Shown: one piece after another, positions 17,986-25,649 of the stretch | How positions within the stretch are numbered: the first letter of the stretch is position 1 | Layout: each line of letters begins with the position of its first letter | Source: Streptomyces chartreusis NRRL 3882 | GTDB lineage: Bacteria > Actinomycetota > Actinomycetes > Streptomycetales > Streptomycetaceae | DNA: 64,000 nt | Direction: 5' to 3' | Assembly (NCBI RefSeq): GCF_900236475.1 | Contig: NZ_LT963352.1 | Coordinates: forward strand, 6,328,001 to 6,392,000 | Program-made: the position numbers and the translations under genes | The notes under the pieces: generated by a model | What the model was told of the DNA's origin: nothing | Database searches by the model: none | What the model saw: the letters and a program-made list of their open reading frames with translations, nothing else

Positions 17986-18072
17986 CCGTACGGGGCGATC
18001 CGGCTCACCGCCTCGACGGCAGTTCACGGTTGCGGGTCAGCGCCGGAATTGCACCGGCTTTCCCCCGTACGG
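17986..18072 (-). promoter_or_regulatory. cobalamin (AdoCbl) riboswitch
   Basis: On the minus strand, 18065-18024 shows the conserved core GGGGAAAGCCGGTGCAATT, then CCGG…CTGACCCGCAACCGTGA, matching the cobalamin aptamer pattern GGGAA…GGTGnnAATCC…CCCGC…CTGTGA. The ends pair perfectly as CCCCGTACGG (18063-18072) with CCGTACGGGG (17986-17995), closing the aptamer. The 124 bases between it and the ATG at 17861 would hold the expression platform. It should turn down the ECF operon when B12 is plentiful. Confidence 0.88.
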
Positions 18073-18151
18073 GTGTGATGACGACCCGCTTACTGTACCC
18101 GCACGTCCAGAACGGGCTGAGGGGTGCCGGGGGCCGGAGTACCTTCGGCGC

Positions 18152-18841
18152 ATGCCGCCGACACCACCGGGACGACTGCTCGGCTCGGGCCGCCGCGCCG
18201 ACGTGTACGAGATCGACGGGGCGTGGGTGCTGCGGCGTGAACGGGAGGGCGGGGGAGACGCGGCGGGCGAGGGCGCGGTGATGGAGCACGTGCGCGCCCA
18301 CGGCTACCCGGTGCCCCGGGTCCGTCCGACCGGCTCGCGCACGGACCTGGTGCTGGAACGGCTCTCCGGCCCGACCATGCTCCAGGCCTGCCTGGCGGGC
18401 ACGCTGGACCTGACGGAGGCGGGCTCGCTCCTCGCCCGGCTGCTGCGCAACCTCCACACCATCCCCGCCCTGCGCTCCACCGGCCCGGCCGTCCGCGTCC
18501 TGCACCTGGACCTGCACCCGGAGAACGTGATCCTGACCCCCGACGGTCCCCGCGTCATCGACTGGTCGAACACGGAGGAGGGCGACCCGGCCCTGGACTG
18601 GGCGGCGTCCGCCGTCATCCTCGCCCAGGCCGCCGTCGCCGGTGACCACCTCTCCAGCCCGGCCCGCACCATGCTGACCGCCCTCCTCGCCGGCCCGTCC
18701 CCCCTCACCCGGCCCGCCCTCACCGAGGCCCTGCGCCGGCGGTCCGCCAACCCGACCATGAGCCGGGCCGAAGTCGAACTACTCGGAAAGGCCGAGGAGT
18801 TGATGCTGTCTCAGGGGGGAACGCGTCGGCGAACAAGCTAA
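18152..18841 (+). CDS. aminoglycoside phosphotransferase-family kinase-like protein
   Basis: 229 residues with the APH/choline-kinase signature: catalytic loop HLDLHPENVI with Asp120 and metal-binding VIDWSN with Asp137. It is short for an APH (usually 260-300). It is divergent from the B12 operon; about 80 bp separate its start from the riboswitch. The substrate is unknown, and resistance should not be assumed. Confidence 0.78.
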   Translation: MPPTPPGRLLGSGRRADVYEIDGAWVLRREREGGGDAAGEGAVMEHVRAHGYPVPRVRPTGSRTDLVLERLSGPTMLQACLAGTLDLTEAGSLLARLLRNLHTIPALRSTGPAVRVLHLDLHPENVILTPDGPRVIDWSNTEEGDPALDWAASAVILAQAAVAGDHLSSPARTMLTALLAGPSPLTRPALTEALRRRSANPTMSRAEVELLGKAEELMLSQGGTRRRTS

Positions 18842-18874
18842 CGTGGGCCTCCACGACCACACGCAGGAGCGTCC

Positions 18875-19690
18875 ATGAGTGATCAGGTGGGGAACTCCGG
18901 GCAGGAGCCGCTTCCCAAGATCGACACCTCCGTGCCGCACTCGGCCCGGATCTGGAACTACTGGCTGGGCGGAAAGGACAACTACGAAGTCGACCGTGTG
19001 GCCGGTGACGCGTTCCGCGAGATCTTCCCGGGTATCGAGACCGGAGCCCGCGCCGCCCGCTACTTCCTCGCCCGAGCCGTCCGCCATCTCGCCGCCGAGG
19101 AGGGCATCCGCCAGTTCCTGGACATCGGCACCGGGCTGCCCAACGTGGACAACACCCACCAGATCGCCCAGGGGGTGGCCCCGGACAGCCGGATCGTCTA
19201 CGTCGACAACGACCCGCTGGTGCTGGCCCACGCCCGCGCGCTGCTCACCAGCACCCCGGAGGGCGTCACCAACTACGTCGACGCCGACCTGCGCGAGCCG
19301 AGCACGATCATCCGGGAAGCCGGCAAGACGCTGGACTTCGACCAGCCCGTCGCCCTCATGCTGATGGGCATCCTGGGCCACATCGAGGACCACGACGAGG
19401 CATGCGCGATCGTGCGGCAGCTGGTGGACGCCCTGCCCTCCGGCAGCTACCTCGTCCAGTACGACAGCACCGACACCAGCGATGACTACGTCCGGGCCAT
19501 CCAGCAGTACAACGACGGCGGTTCGATCCCGTACATCCTGCGCAGCCCCGAGCAGATCGCCCGCTACTTCGACGGTCTGGAACTGCTCGAACCGGGCGTG
19601 ACGTCCTGCTCGCGCTGGCGCCCCGACGCCGCGGCCCTGGATCTCCCCGCGGAGGTGCACCAGTACGGCGGTGTCGCCCTGAAGCGCTGA
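18875..19690 (+). CDS. SAM-dependent methyltransferase, DUF574 (PF04672) family
   Basis: 271 residues starting MSDQ after an AGGAGCG site. Characteristic sequence: PHSARIWNYWLGGKDNYEVDR, then the SAM-binding FLDIGTGLPNVDNTH and VYVDNDPLVLAHA. The family is expanded in Streptomyces and often sits next to HTH/DUF5753 regulators, as here (convergent neighbour, stops sharing TGATCA). The substrate is unknown. Confidence 0.88.
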   Translation: MSDQVGNSGQEPLPKIDTSVPHSARIWNYWLGGKDNYEVDRVAGDAFREIFPGIETGARAARYFLARAVRHLAAEEGIRQFLDIGTGLPNVDNTHQIAQGVAPDSRIVYVDNDPLVLAHARALLTSTPEGVTNYVDADLREPSTIIREAGKTLDFDQPVALMLMGILGHIEDHDEACAIVRQLVDALPSGSYLVQYDSTDTSDDYVRAIQQYNDGGSIPYILRSPEQIARYFDGLELLEPGVTSCSRWRPDAAALDLPAEVHQYGGVALKR

Positions 19691-20596
19691 TCAGGTCTCC
19701 TGGAGGACGCGGTGGAGAATGGTCGGAGTCTCGTCCGGTGACTCGGCTTCGACCACCAGCCGGTTCATCGCGTCCCAGTAGCACTCGATCTCGGCGGGCC
19801 GGTCGGGATAGAGCGCGGTGGTGAGCTGTTCGAGGTAGACCACGTCCGGCAACTCACCACCGGGCAGGCGCAGAATCGTGACCGGGCCGCCCTCCGCGGC
19901 GTGGCCGCCGACGCGGAACGGCAGGATCTGCACCGTGACCTGAGGAAGCCGGCAGATGTCGATGAGATGCCTGAGCTGTGCGCGCATGACGGCGGCGCCG
20001 CCCACCGGGCGCCGCAGCGCCGCCTCGTCGATCACGGCCCACAGCCGGGTCGCCGGCTGCCGGTGCAGGATCCGCTGGCGGGTCATCCGCAGCGCGACCC
20101 GGCGGTCCATCTCCTGCGCACCGGCGTCCGGGTGGGCGAGCCGGATGGAGGCCCGCGCGTAGTCGGCGGTCTGGAGCAGCCCGGGAACGCGCTGGACCTG
20201 GAAGCAGCGGATGACGCTCGCCGCCTGTTCGGCGCCGAGGTACATCTGCATCCAGGCGGGCACCACGTCGCTGTAATACTGCCACCAGGCCGGGGTGTTG
20301 GCCTGCTCGGCCAGCGCCAGCAGGGTCGCGCGCTCGGCCTCGTCCGTGACGCCGTAGAGCGTGAGCAGATCGGCGACGTCCCGCAGCTTGAACCCGTGCC
20401 GACCCGCCTCCATCCGGCTGATCTTGGACGAGGAGGCCCGGATGACATGCCCCGCGTCCGCCCGGCCGATGCCCCGCTCCTCGCGCAGTCGCCTGAGCCG
20501 GGCACCCAGCACCAGCCGCGGCACCATGGGCCCGGCCGACCTGCTGTCCAGGGCTCCGCTGCCGGATGTCGTACGAGCGGCCTCTTCGGTGCCCAT
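19691..20596 (-). CDS. XRE-type HTH regulator with DUF5753 domain
   Basis: 301 residues. The HTH spans LGARLRRLREERGIGRADAG and SSSKISRMEAGRHGF; DUF5753 begins at WWQYYSDVVPAWMQMYLGAE. A strong AAGGAG site lies just upstream of the ATG, and a possible -10 (TAGGAT) precedes it by about 60 bases. The usual DUF397 partner is not adjacent here. The convergent DUF574 methyltransferase is the likely functional neighbour. Confidence 0.86.
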   Translation of the reverse strand: MGTEEAARTTSGSGALDSRSAGPMVPRLVLGARLRRLREERGIGRADAGHVIRASSSKISRMEAGRHGFKLRDVADLLTLYGVTDEAERATLLALAEQANTPAWWQYYSDVVPAWMQMYLGAEQAASVIRCFQVQRVPGLLQTADYARASIRLAHPDAGAQEMDRRVALRMTRQRILHRQPATRLWAVIDEAALRRPVGGAAVMRAQLRHLIDICRLPQVTVQILPFRVGGHAAEGGPVTILRLPGGELPDVVYLEQLTTALYPDRPAEIECYWDAMNRLVVEAESPDETPTILHRVLQET

Positions 20597-20688
20597 GGGC
20601 GTGTCTCCTTGCGGTGGAACGCAACTCCGCAGGCCTGCGAGCGCCGCGGCACATTCATCCTAGGGGCCCTGCCCGGACGCCATCCGGC

Positions 20689-21144
20689 TTACGCCGAAGG
20701 CGAGTTGGCCCGCGGGGTGGCTCCGCCGAAGGGAAGGTGCAGCGTCCGGGAGGCGAGCAGCCAGGTGCCGTCGGCCCTGTGGAACGTGTCCTCGTAGTGC
20801 CCGACCTGGACCGGCGGCCCGGCCGGGACGACCCCGCCCTCGTAGCCGTCGACGCGGTACGTCGTGAAGTACGAGATCGCCTCGGCCGTGTCCGGGGACG
20901 CCACCCTGACCAGGACGTTGGACATCAGGCGGCGGGACAGCCGGTCGGCGGGGCGGGAGCCGAAGTAGGCGCGCAAGGCGTCACGCCCCTTGATCAGCCG
21001 CCCGTCCTCCGGCCACGTCCAGACACCGTCCTCGGTGAACAGGTCGGCGACGGAGGAGGGTTCGCCGAGGTCGAGCCGGTGCACGAAGTCGGTGATCAGG
21101 CGCTCGCAGGCGCGTTCGGCGAGGAGGCGTTCCATGGCGTCCAT
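20689..21144 (-). CDS. SnoaL-like / NTF2-fold protein
   Basis: 151 residues matching SnoaL_4 proteins: CERLITDFVHRLDLGEPSSVADLFTEDGVW at the start, RDALRAYF and SNVLVRV in the middle, VGHYEDTFHRADGTWLLASRTL near the end. These are small cone-shaped domains used as ligand binders, dehydratases or hydrolases. Context gives no substrate. The C-terminal 15 residues are low complexity. Confidence 0.8.
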   Translation of the reverse strand: MDAMERLLAERACERLITDFVHRLDLGEPSSVADLFTEDGVWTWPEDGRLIKGRDALRAYFGSRPADRLSRRLMSNVLVRVASPDTAEAISYFTTYRVDGYEGGVVPAGPPVQVGHYEDTFHRADGTWLLASRTLHLPFGGATPRANSPSA

Positions 21145-21192
21145 GGGGCTTTCCTAGCACCCCGGCGTCCCGGCGCCGCCGGGTTTGCCACC

Positions 21193-22248
21193 TCATTGCA
21201 CCGCTACATACGTCACCGGATCACTCCCCGGCACCGCCTCCGCCCGGCCCGCCTTGACCAGCCGGCGCAGGTGGGACTCGGCCTCCGAGACGGCGATGGT
21301 GCGGGAGCCGTGGGGGATGTCGGCCCAGGGGCGGTTCCACTCCATGCGTTCGGCGAGCTGCCAGGGGGTGAGCGGCTCGGCGAGGAGGGTCAGCAGGTCC
21401 GTGAGGCGGGCCTCGTGGTGGGCGAGCAGTTCGCGGACGCGGGCGGCGGCGTCGGGGAACGGGTGCTGGTGGGCCGGCAGCACCTCGGCGGGGGCCAGGC
21501 GGCCCACGCGTTCGAGGGAGTCGAGGTAGTCGCCCAGGGGGTCGGTGACGGTGGTGTCGTCGGGGTCCTCGTAGAGACCGATGTGCGGGGTGATCTCGGG
21601 CAGCAGGTGGTCGCCGGAGAACAGGCGGCCGTGGCCGTGGAGCCGGGCGGGGTGGGTCTCCTCCAGGTGGAGGCAGACGTGGCCCGGCGTGTGCCCCGGG
21701 GTCCAGATCGCGCGCAGGCGGCGGCCGGGGAGGTCGAGGAGTTCGCCGGGGAGGATGTCGCGGTCGGGCAGGGCGGGGGAGAGGCCCGGCAGGGTGCGGT
21801 GCCGGGCCGCGCGCAGCGGGGCGATGTGCTCCTCCGGGGCACCCGCGGCGGCGAGCTTGGCCGTCATGTACGAGAACCAGCTCTCGGGGCGGGCCTCCCG
21901 GGTCCGCCGTACGACCGCGGTGTCCGCCGCGTGCATCGCTATCCACGCGCCCGACGCCTCACGGACCCGGCCGGACAGGCCGTGGTGGTCCGGGTGGTGG
22001 TGGGTGACGACCACGCCGTGGATCTCGGCGACCGAGGTGCCGCACGCCGTGAGGCCGGACGCGAGGGTGTCCCAGGACGCCGGGTCGTCCCAGCCGGTGT
22101 CGATCAGCACCGGGCCCCGGTCGGTGTCGACGACGTACACCAGCGTGTGGCCGAGGGGGTTGTCCGGGATGGGGACCCGCAGGGACCGGACGCCTCCGCC
22201 GTGGTCGTACACCGCCGGTATGGGCTCGCGGTCCTGGCTGCTCTTCAT
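21193..22248 (-). CDS. MBL-fold metallo-hydrolase
   Basis: 351 residues. Metal-binding motif THHHPDHHG, then later ligands in WTPGHTPGH and SGDHLLPE. A winged-helix-like C-terminal region (LTPWQLAERMEW…SEAESHLRRLVKAGRAE) is typical of LACTB2/glyoxalase-II-like members. It is divergent from the aldehyde dehydrogenase; the 86-bp gap contains the GAACTG-N4-CAGTTC palindrome, so both may share a regulator. The substrate is unknown, probably a thioester or lactone. Confidence 0.85.
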   Translation of the reverse strand: MKSSQDREPIPAVYDHGGGVRSLRVPIPDNPLGHTLVYVVDTDRGPVLIDTGWDDPASWDTLASGLTACGTSVAEIHGVVVTHHHPDHHGLSGRVREASGAWIAMHAADTAVVRRTREARPESWFSYMTAKLAAAGAPEEHIAPLRAARHRTLPGLSPALPDRDILPGELLDLPGRRLRAIWTPGHTPGHVCLHLEETHPARLHGHGRLFSGDHLLPEITPHIGLYEDPDDTTVTDPLGDYLDSLERVGRLAPAEVLPAHQHPFPDAAARVRELLAHHEARLTDLLTLLAEPLTPWQLAERMEWNRPWADIPHGSRTIAVSEAESHLRRLVKAGRAEAVPGSDPVTYVAVQ

Positions 22249-22285
22249 CTGCCCTCCGTTCCACGGCCATTGCCCACTATAACGA

Positions 22286-22301
22286 GAACTGGTATCAGTT
22301 C
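22286..22301. promoter_or_regulatory. palindromic operator between MBL hydrolase and aldehyde dehydrogenase
   Basis: GAACTGGTATCAGTTC: perfect 6-base arms around GTAT, 33 bp before the dehydrogenase start and 37 bp before the hydrolase start. Its arms resemble the outer arms of the KstR-like sites, but the inner AAC/GTT spacing differs. It could be a weaker KstR site or the target of another TetR protein. Confidence 0.6.
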
Positions 22302-22334
22302 CTGAAACACCGTCAGATATGAAGGCAGTCGGCC

Positions 22335-23786
22335 ATGACAGAGCTCGTGGAACACGGAAAGCTGTTCGTCGGCGGGGAGTTGACCGACCCCCTGGGCGAG
22401 GACGTCATCGAGGTGATCTCGCCGCACACGGAAGAGGTCATCGGGCGCGTCCCGCACGCCTCGACGGCGGATGTGGACCGGGCCGTGGGGGTGGCCCGGC
22501 GGGCCTTCGACGAGGGCCCCTGGCCGCGCATGAGCCTCGACGAGCGGATCGAGGTCGTGAGCAGGATCAAGGACGGGATCGCCGCCCGGCACGACGAGAT
22601 CGCCCGCGTGATCTCCGGCCAGAACGGCTCGCCGTACTCCTGGAGCGTCCTCGCCCAGGCCCTCGGCGCCGTCATGGTCTGGGACTCGGCGATCACCGTC
22701 GCCCGGAACTTCACGTACGAGGAGCGGCGCGACGGCGTGCTCGGCCGCATCCTCGTCCGGCGCGAGCCCGTCGGGGTCGTCGCCGCCGTCGTCCCCTGGA
22801 ACGTCCCGCAGTTCGTCGCCGCCGCCAAGCTCGCCCCCGCCCTGCTCACCGGCTGCACGGCCGTGCTCAAGCCCTCGCCCGAGTCGCCGCTGGACGCGTA
22901 CCTGCTCGGCGAGATCGCGAGGGAGGCCGGGCTGCCCGAGGGCGTGCTGTCGATCCTGCCCGCCGACCGGGAGGTGAGCGAGTACCTGGTCGGGCACCCC
23001 GGCGTCGACAAGGTGTCCTTCACCGGCTCCGTCGCGGCCGGCAAGCGCGTGATGGAGGTCGCCGCCCGCAACCTCACGCGCGTGACGCTCGAACTGGGCG
23101 GCAAGTCGGCGGCCGTCGTCCTGCCCGACGCGGACGTCGAGACGGCCGTGGCGGGCATCGCGCCCGCGGCCTGGATGAACAACGGCCAGGCCTGTGTCGC
23201 CCAGACCCGCGTCCTCCTCCCGCGCTCCCGCTACGACGAGTTCGCCGACGCCCTCGCCGCGGCGGCGGGCGCGCTGGTGGTCGGCGACCCGCTGGACCCC
23301 GCCACCCAGGTGGGCCCGCTGGTGGCGCGCCGGCAGCAGCAGCGCAACCTCGACTACATCCGCATCGGCCAGGAGGAGGGCGCGAAGATCCTGACCGGCG
23401 GTGGACGTCCGGCGGGCCTCGACCGCGGCTGGTACGTCGAGCCGACCCTCTTCGGCGACGTCGACAACTCCATGCGCATCGCCCGCGAGGAGATCTTCGG
23501 CCCGGTGATCTGCTTGCTGCCCTACGACGACGAGTCCGACGCCGTGAAGATCGCCAACGACTCCGACTACGGACTGAGCGGCAGCGTGTGGACGGCGGAC
23601 GTCGAGCACGGCATCGAGATCGCCCGGCAGGTCCGTACGGGCACGTACTCGGTCAACACCTTCAGCCTGGACATGCTGGGCCCCTTCGGCGGCTACAAGA
23701 ACTCGGGCCTGGGGCGGGAGTTCGGGCCCGAGGGGTACGGCGCGTACCTGGAGCACAAGATGATCCACCTCCCGGCGGACGCGTAG
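22335..23786 (+). CDS. NAD(P)+-dependent aldehyde dehydrogenase
   Basis: 483 residues. Catalytic Cys287 lies in NNGQACVAQTR, the general base Glu in LELGGKSAA, and the cofactor-binding segment is FTGSVAAGKRVM. The ATG follows GAAGG at 22321. It oxidises an aldehyde to an acid. With a ferredoxin immediately downstream and a KstR-like gene nearby, it could oxidise the aldehyde produced by CYP125 on a sterol side chain; that is inference from context. The ferredoxin begins two bases after the stop. Confidence 0.9.
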   Translation: MTELVEHGKLFVGGELTDPLGEDVIEVISPHTEEVIGRVPHASTADVDRAVGVARRAFDEGPWPRMSLDERIEVVSRIKDGIAARHDEIARVISGQNGSPYSWSVLAQALGAVMVWDSAITVARNFTYEERRDGVLGRILVRREPVGVVAAVVPWNVPQFVAAAKLAPALLTGCTAVLKPSPESPLDAYLLGEIAREAGLPEGVLSILPADREVSEYLVGHPGVDKVSFTGSVAAGKRVMEVAARNLTRVTLELGGKSAAVVLPDADVETAVAGIAPAAWMNNGQACVAQTRVLLPRSRYDEFADALAAAAGALVVGDPLDPATQVGPLVARRQQQRNLDYIRIGQEEGAKILTGGGRPAGLDRGWYVEPTLFGDVDNSMRIAREEIFGPVICLLPYDDESDAVKIANDSDYGLSGSVWTADVEHGIEIARQVRTGTYSVNTFSLDMLGPFGGYKNSGLGREFGPEGYGAYLEHKMIHLPADA

Positions 23787-23788
23787 CG

Positions 23789-24022
23789 ATGGGCGACCGC
23801 TGGCACGTGGAGGTCGACCGCTCCCTGTGCATCGGCTCGGCCCAGTGCCTCCACCACGCGCCGGACGGCTTCCGCCTGGACTCCGCCCGGCAGTCCCATC
23901 CGGCCGACCCGGACACGGACGCGAACGAGCGGGTGCTGGCGGCGGCGGAGAGCTGCCCGGTGGAGGCGATCACGATCACGCTGGAGGACAGCGGGGAGCC
24001 GGTGTTCCCACCGGAGGAGTAG
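23789..24022 (+). CDS. 3Fe-4S ferredoxin (P450 electron donor type)
   Basis: 77 residues opening MGDRWHVEVDRSLCIGSAQC. The cluster ligands are C-x5-C (Cys14, Cys20) and a later Cys in ESCPVEAI, the three-cysteine pattern of single-cluster ferredoxins that feed actinobacterial P450s. The gene is tightly coupled to the aldehyde dehydrogenase. A CYP125 gene lies 13 kb away and has no ferredoxin of its own in view. Confidence 0.88.
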   Translation: MGDRWHVEVDRSLCIGSAQCLHHAPDGFRLDSARQSHPADPDTDANERVLAAAESCPVEAITITLEDSGEPVFPPEE

Positions 24023-24088
24023 GCCCAGCCGTCACATCCCCGTCACCCGCCCGAAGGCCGGGGCAGGCGGGAAACGCCGACAGGGTCG

Positions 24089-24954
24089 GCGGGGCGGCTG
24101 GTTCGGGGTGCTGGTTCCGGTTCCCGTCTGGGGTCGGTGGGGTGGCTGGGTCGGGCACGTCTGGGACCGGCGGGGCGGCTGGTTCGGGGTCCGTTTTGGG
24201 ACCGGCGGAGCGGCCGGTTCGGGAGCCCGTCAGGCGCCGGTGGGGTGGAGGGTCGGGGCCCTGTCAGGGCCCGGTGGGGTGGCTGGTTTGGGTTCCCGGT
24301 CTGGGTCCGGTGGGGTGGCTGGTTCGGGGTCCCGTTCGGGTCCGGTGGGGTGGCTGGTTCGGGTTCCCGTCCGGGGCTGGCGGGCTGGCCGGGTCGGGGT
24401 CCCGTCCGGGGCTGGCGGGCTGCCGGTTCGGACCCCTGCCAGGGACCGGCGGGGCGGCGGGTTCGCGTTCCCGTCCGGGTCCGGTGGGTTCGGGGTCCCG
24501 TTCGGGTCCGGTGGGGTGGCTGGTTCGGGGTCTCGTCCGGGGCTGGCGGGCTGGCCGGGTCGGGGTCCCGTCCGGGGCTGGCGGGCTGCCGGTTCGGACC
24601 CCTGCCAGGGACCGGCGGGGCGGCGGGTTCGCGTTCCCGTCCGGGTCCGGCCGGTTCGAGGTCCCGTTCGGGTCCGGTGGGGTGGCTGGTTCGGGGTCTC
24701 GTCCGGGGCTGGGGAGCTGGCCGGTTCGGAGCCCTGTCAGGGGCCGGCGGGGCGGCCGGTTCGGGGTCCCGTTCGGGTCCGGTGGGGTGGCTGGTTCGGG
24801 GTCCCGTCCGGGGCTGGGGAGCTGGCCGGTTCGGAGCCCTGTCAGGGGCCGGCGGGGCGGCCGGTTCGGGTTCCCGTCAGGGTCCGGTGGGGTGGCCGGT
24901 TCGGGAACCCGTCAGGCTCCGGTGGGTGGCCGGTTCGGGGACCGTCAGGCGCCT
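24089..24954. repeat. GC-rich 35-bp tandem repeat array (~25 degenerate units)
   Basis: Units of mostly 35 bp, split here as GTGGGGTGGCTGGTTCGGGG plus TCCCGTTCGGGTCCG, run head to tail with no spacers. A few are shortened to 27 or 34 bp. There is higher-order structure: near-identical blocks start at 24345, 24511 and 24677 (166-bp period) and again at 24782 (105 bp later). Because 35 is not a multiple of three, the open frames through it change frame at each unit and I do not call a protein. The last unit runs into the end of the convergent GYD gene and supplies its stop. No other gene is seen from 24023 to 24944. Confidence 0.85.
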
Positions 24955-25265
24955 GGTGCTCGGTAGTCCACCTGCTGCCGGACGGCCTCGTCGACCTCCT
25001 CGGCCGACAGCAGGACGACCGTGCTCGTGCGGACCCCGCCCGCCGCCGAGACGACCATGCCCATGGCCGCGGCGGAGGTGTTGCCCGGCAGCTCGGCCGT
25101 GACGTAGACGTCGTCGTCGCCGAAGGCCCAGTACATGGCCTCGACCCGGCCCCCGAGGCCCTCGACCGTGCGCCCGACGACCTCGCGCCGCCTGCTCCCG
25201 CCTTCCTTGAGCAGGCCCTTCAGCCCGTCCGGAGTCAGCTTCACCTTGAAGAGGTACTTCGGCAT
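24945..25265 (-). CDS. GYD domain protein
   Basis: 106 residues from the ATG at 25265. GYD-family features include MPKYLFKVKLTPDGLKGLLKEGG, VEAMYWAFGDDDVYVTAELPG and ALGMVV-like AAAMGMVVSAAG. These are small cytosolic alpha+beta proteins of unknown function. The final codons and TGA are encoded by the last unit of the 35-bp array, so the array may have changed the C-terminus. Confidence 0.82.
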   Translation of the reverse strand: MPKYLFKVKLTPDGLKGLLKEGGSRRREVVGRTVEGLGGRVEAMYWAFGDDDVYVTAELPGNTSAAAMGMVVSAAGGVRTSTVVLLSAEEVDEAVRQQVDYRAPGA

Positions 25266-25448
25266 GGGGTCACCCTTCACTTCCGCCCGAAAAGTCGCTT
25301 TGACTCCCTCATGTTCCTTGCGGTTCGGTGTTTCGTCGCGGCGACCGGGGTCTCAAGGTGGGCCATGTGGGCTAATCGGGACATTTAGGTAAAAAATCCC
25401 GCACAGGGGCTTCACTCCACGGCCAGAAGTCCTAGCCTGGGAAGTGGC

Positions 25449-25637
25449 CTACGGGACGAGTGAGGGAGTCCGACCGGAGTCTGCCGACTCTGGCAGGAAG
25501 CTTCGGCTTCTGCCGGTGCCGACTGCGACGGTAGGGCTGAGAGGCCGGAAGGCCGGAGGACCGAGAGGTCCGACGGCTGGAAGGCGACCCCCAGAACCTG
25601 ATCCGGACCATGCCGGCGAAGGGAACCCGTCTCGTAG
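25449..25637 (+). promoter_or_regulatory. TPP riboswitch (THI element), no sense gene downstream
   Basis: The plus strand carries GGGCTGAGA (25534-25542) and, at 25594-25625, GAACCTGATCCGG then ACCAT then GCCGGCGAAGGGAA, the two conserved halves of the thiamine-pyrophosphate aptamer. The ends pair: CTACGGGACG (25449-25458) with CGTCTCGTAG (25628-25637), one G-U pair. P2/P3 arms are long. The usual GGGTAATGCC segment reads GGACCATGCC, a variant. The next gene, 12 bp on, is on the opposite strand, so no thiamine gene is controlled in sense. Confidence 0.75.
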
Positions 25638-25649
25638 GTCCTTCGCGTG

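Noticed and set aside
18152..18841. Antibiotic-resistance aminoglycoside phosphotransferase
   Set aside because: Only the general kinase motifs are present and the protein is short; many such genes are not resistance determinants.
24089..24954. Possible CRISPR array
   Set aside because: Units are contiguous with no unique spacers, and there are no cas genes nearby.
23827..25388. Long open frames through the 35-bp repeat array encoding Gly/Arg/Val/Phe-rich repetitive proteins
   Set aside because: The 35-bp period shifts frame every unit, all three frames look alike, and the composition is that of the DNA repeat; no ribosome-binding site or domain.
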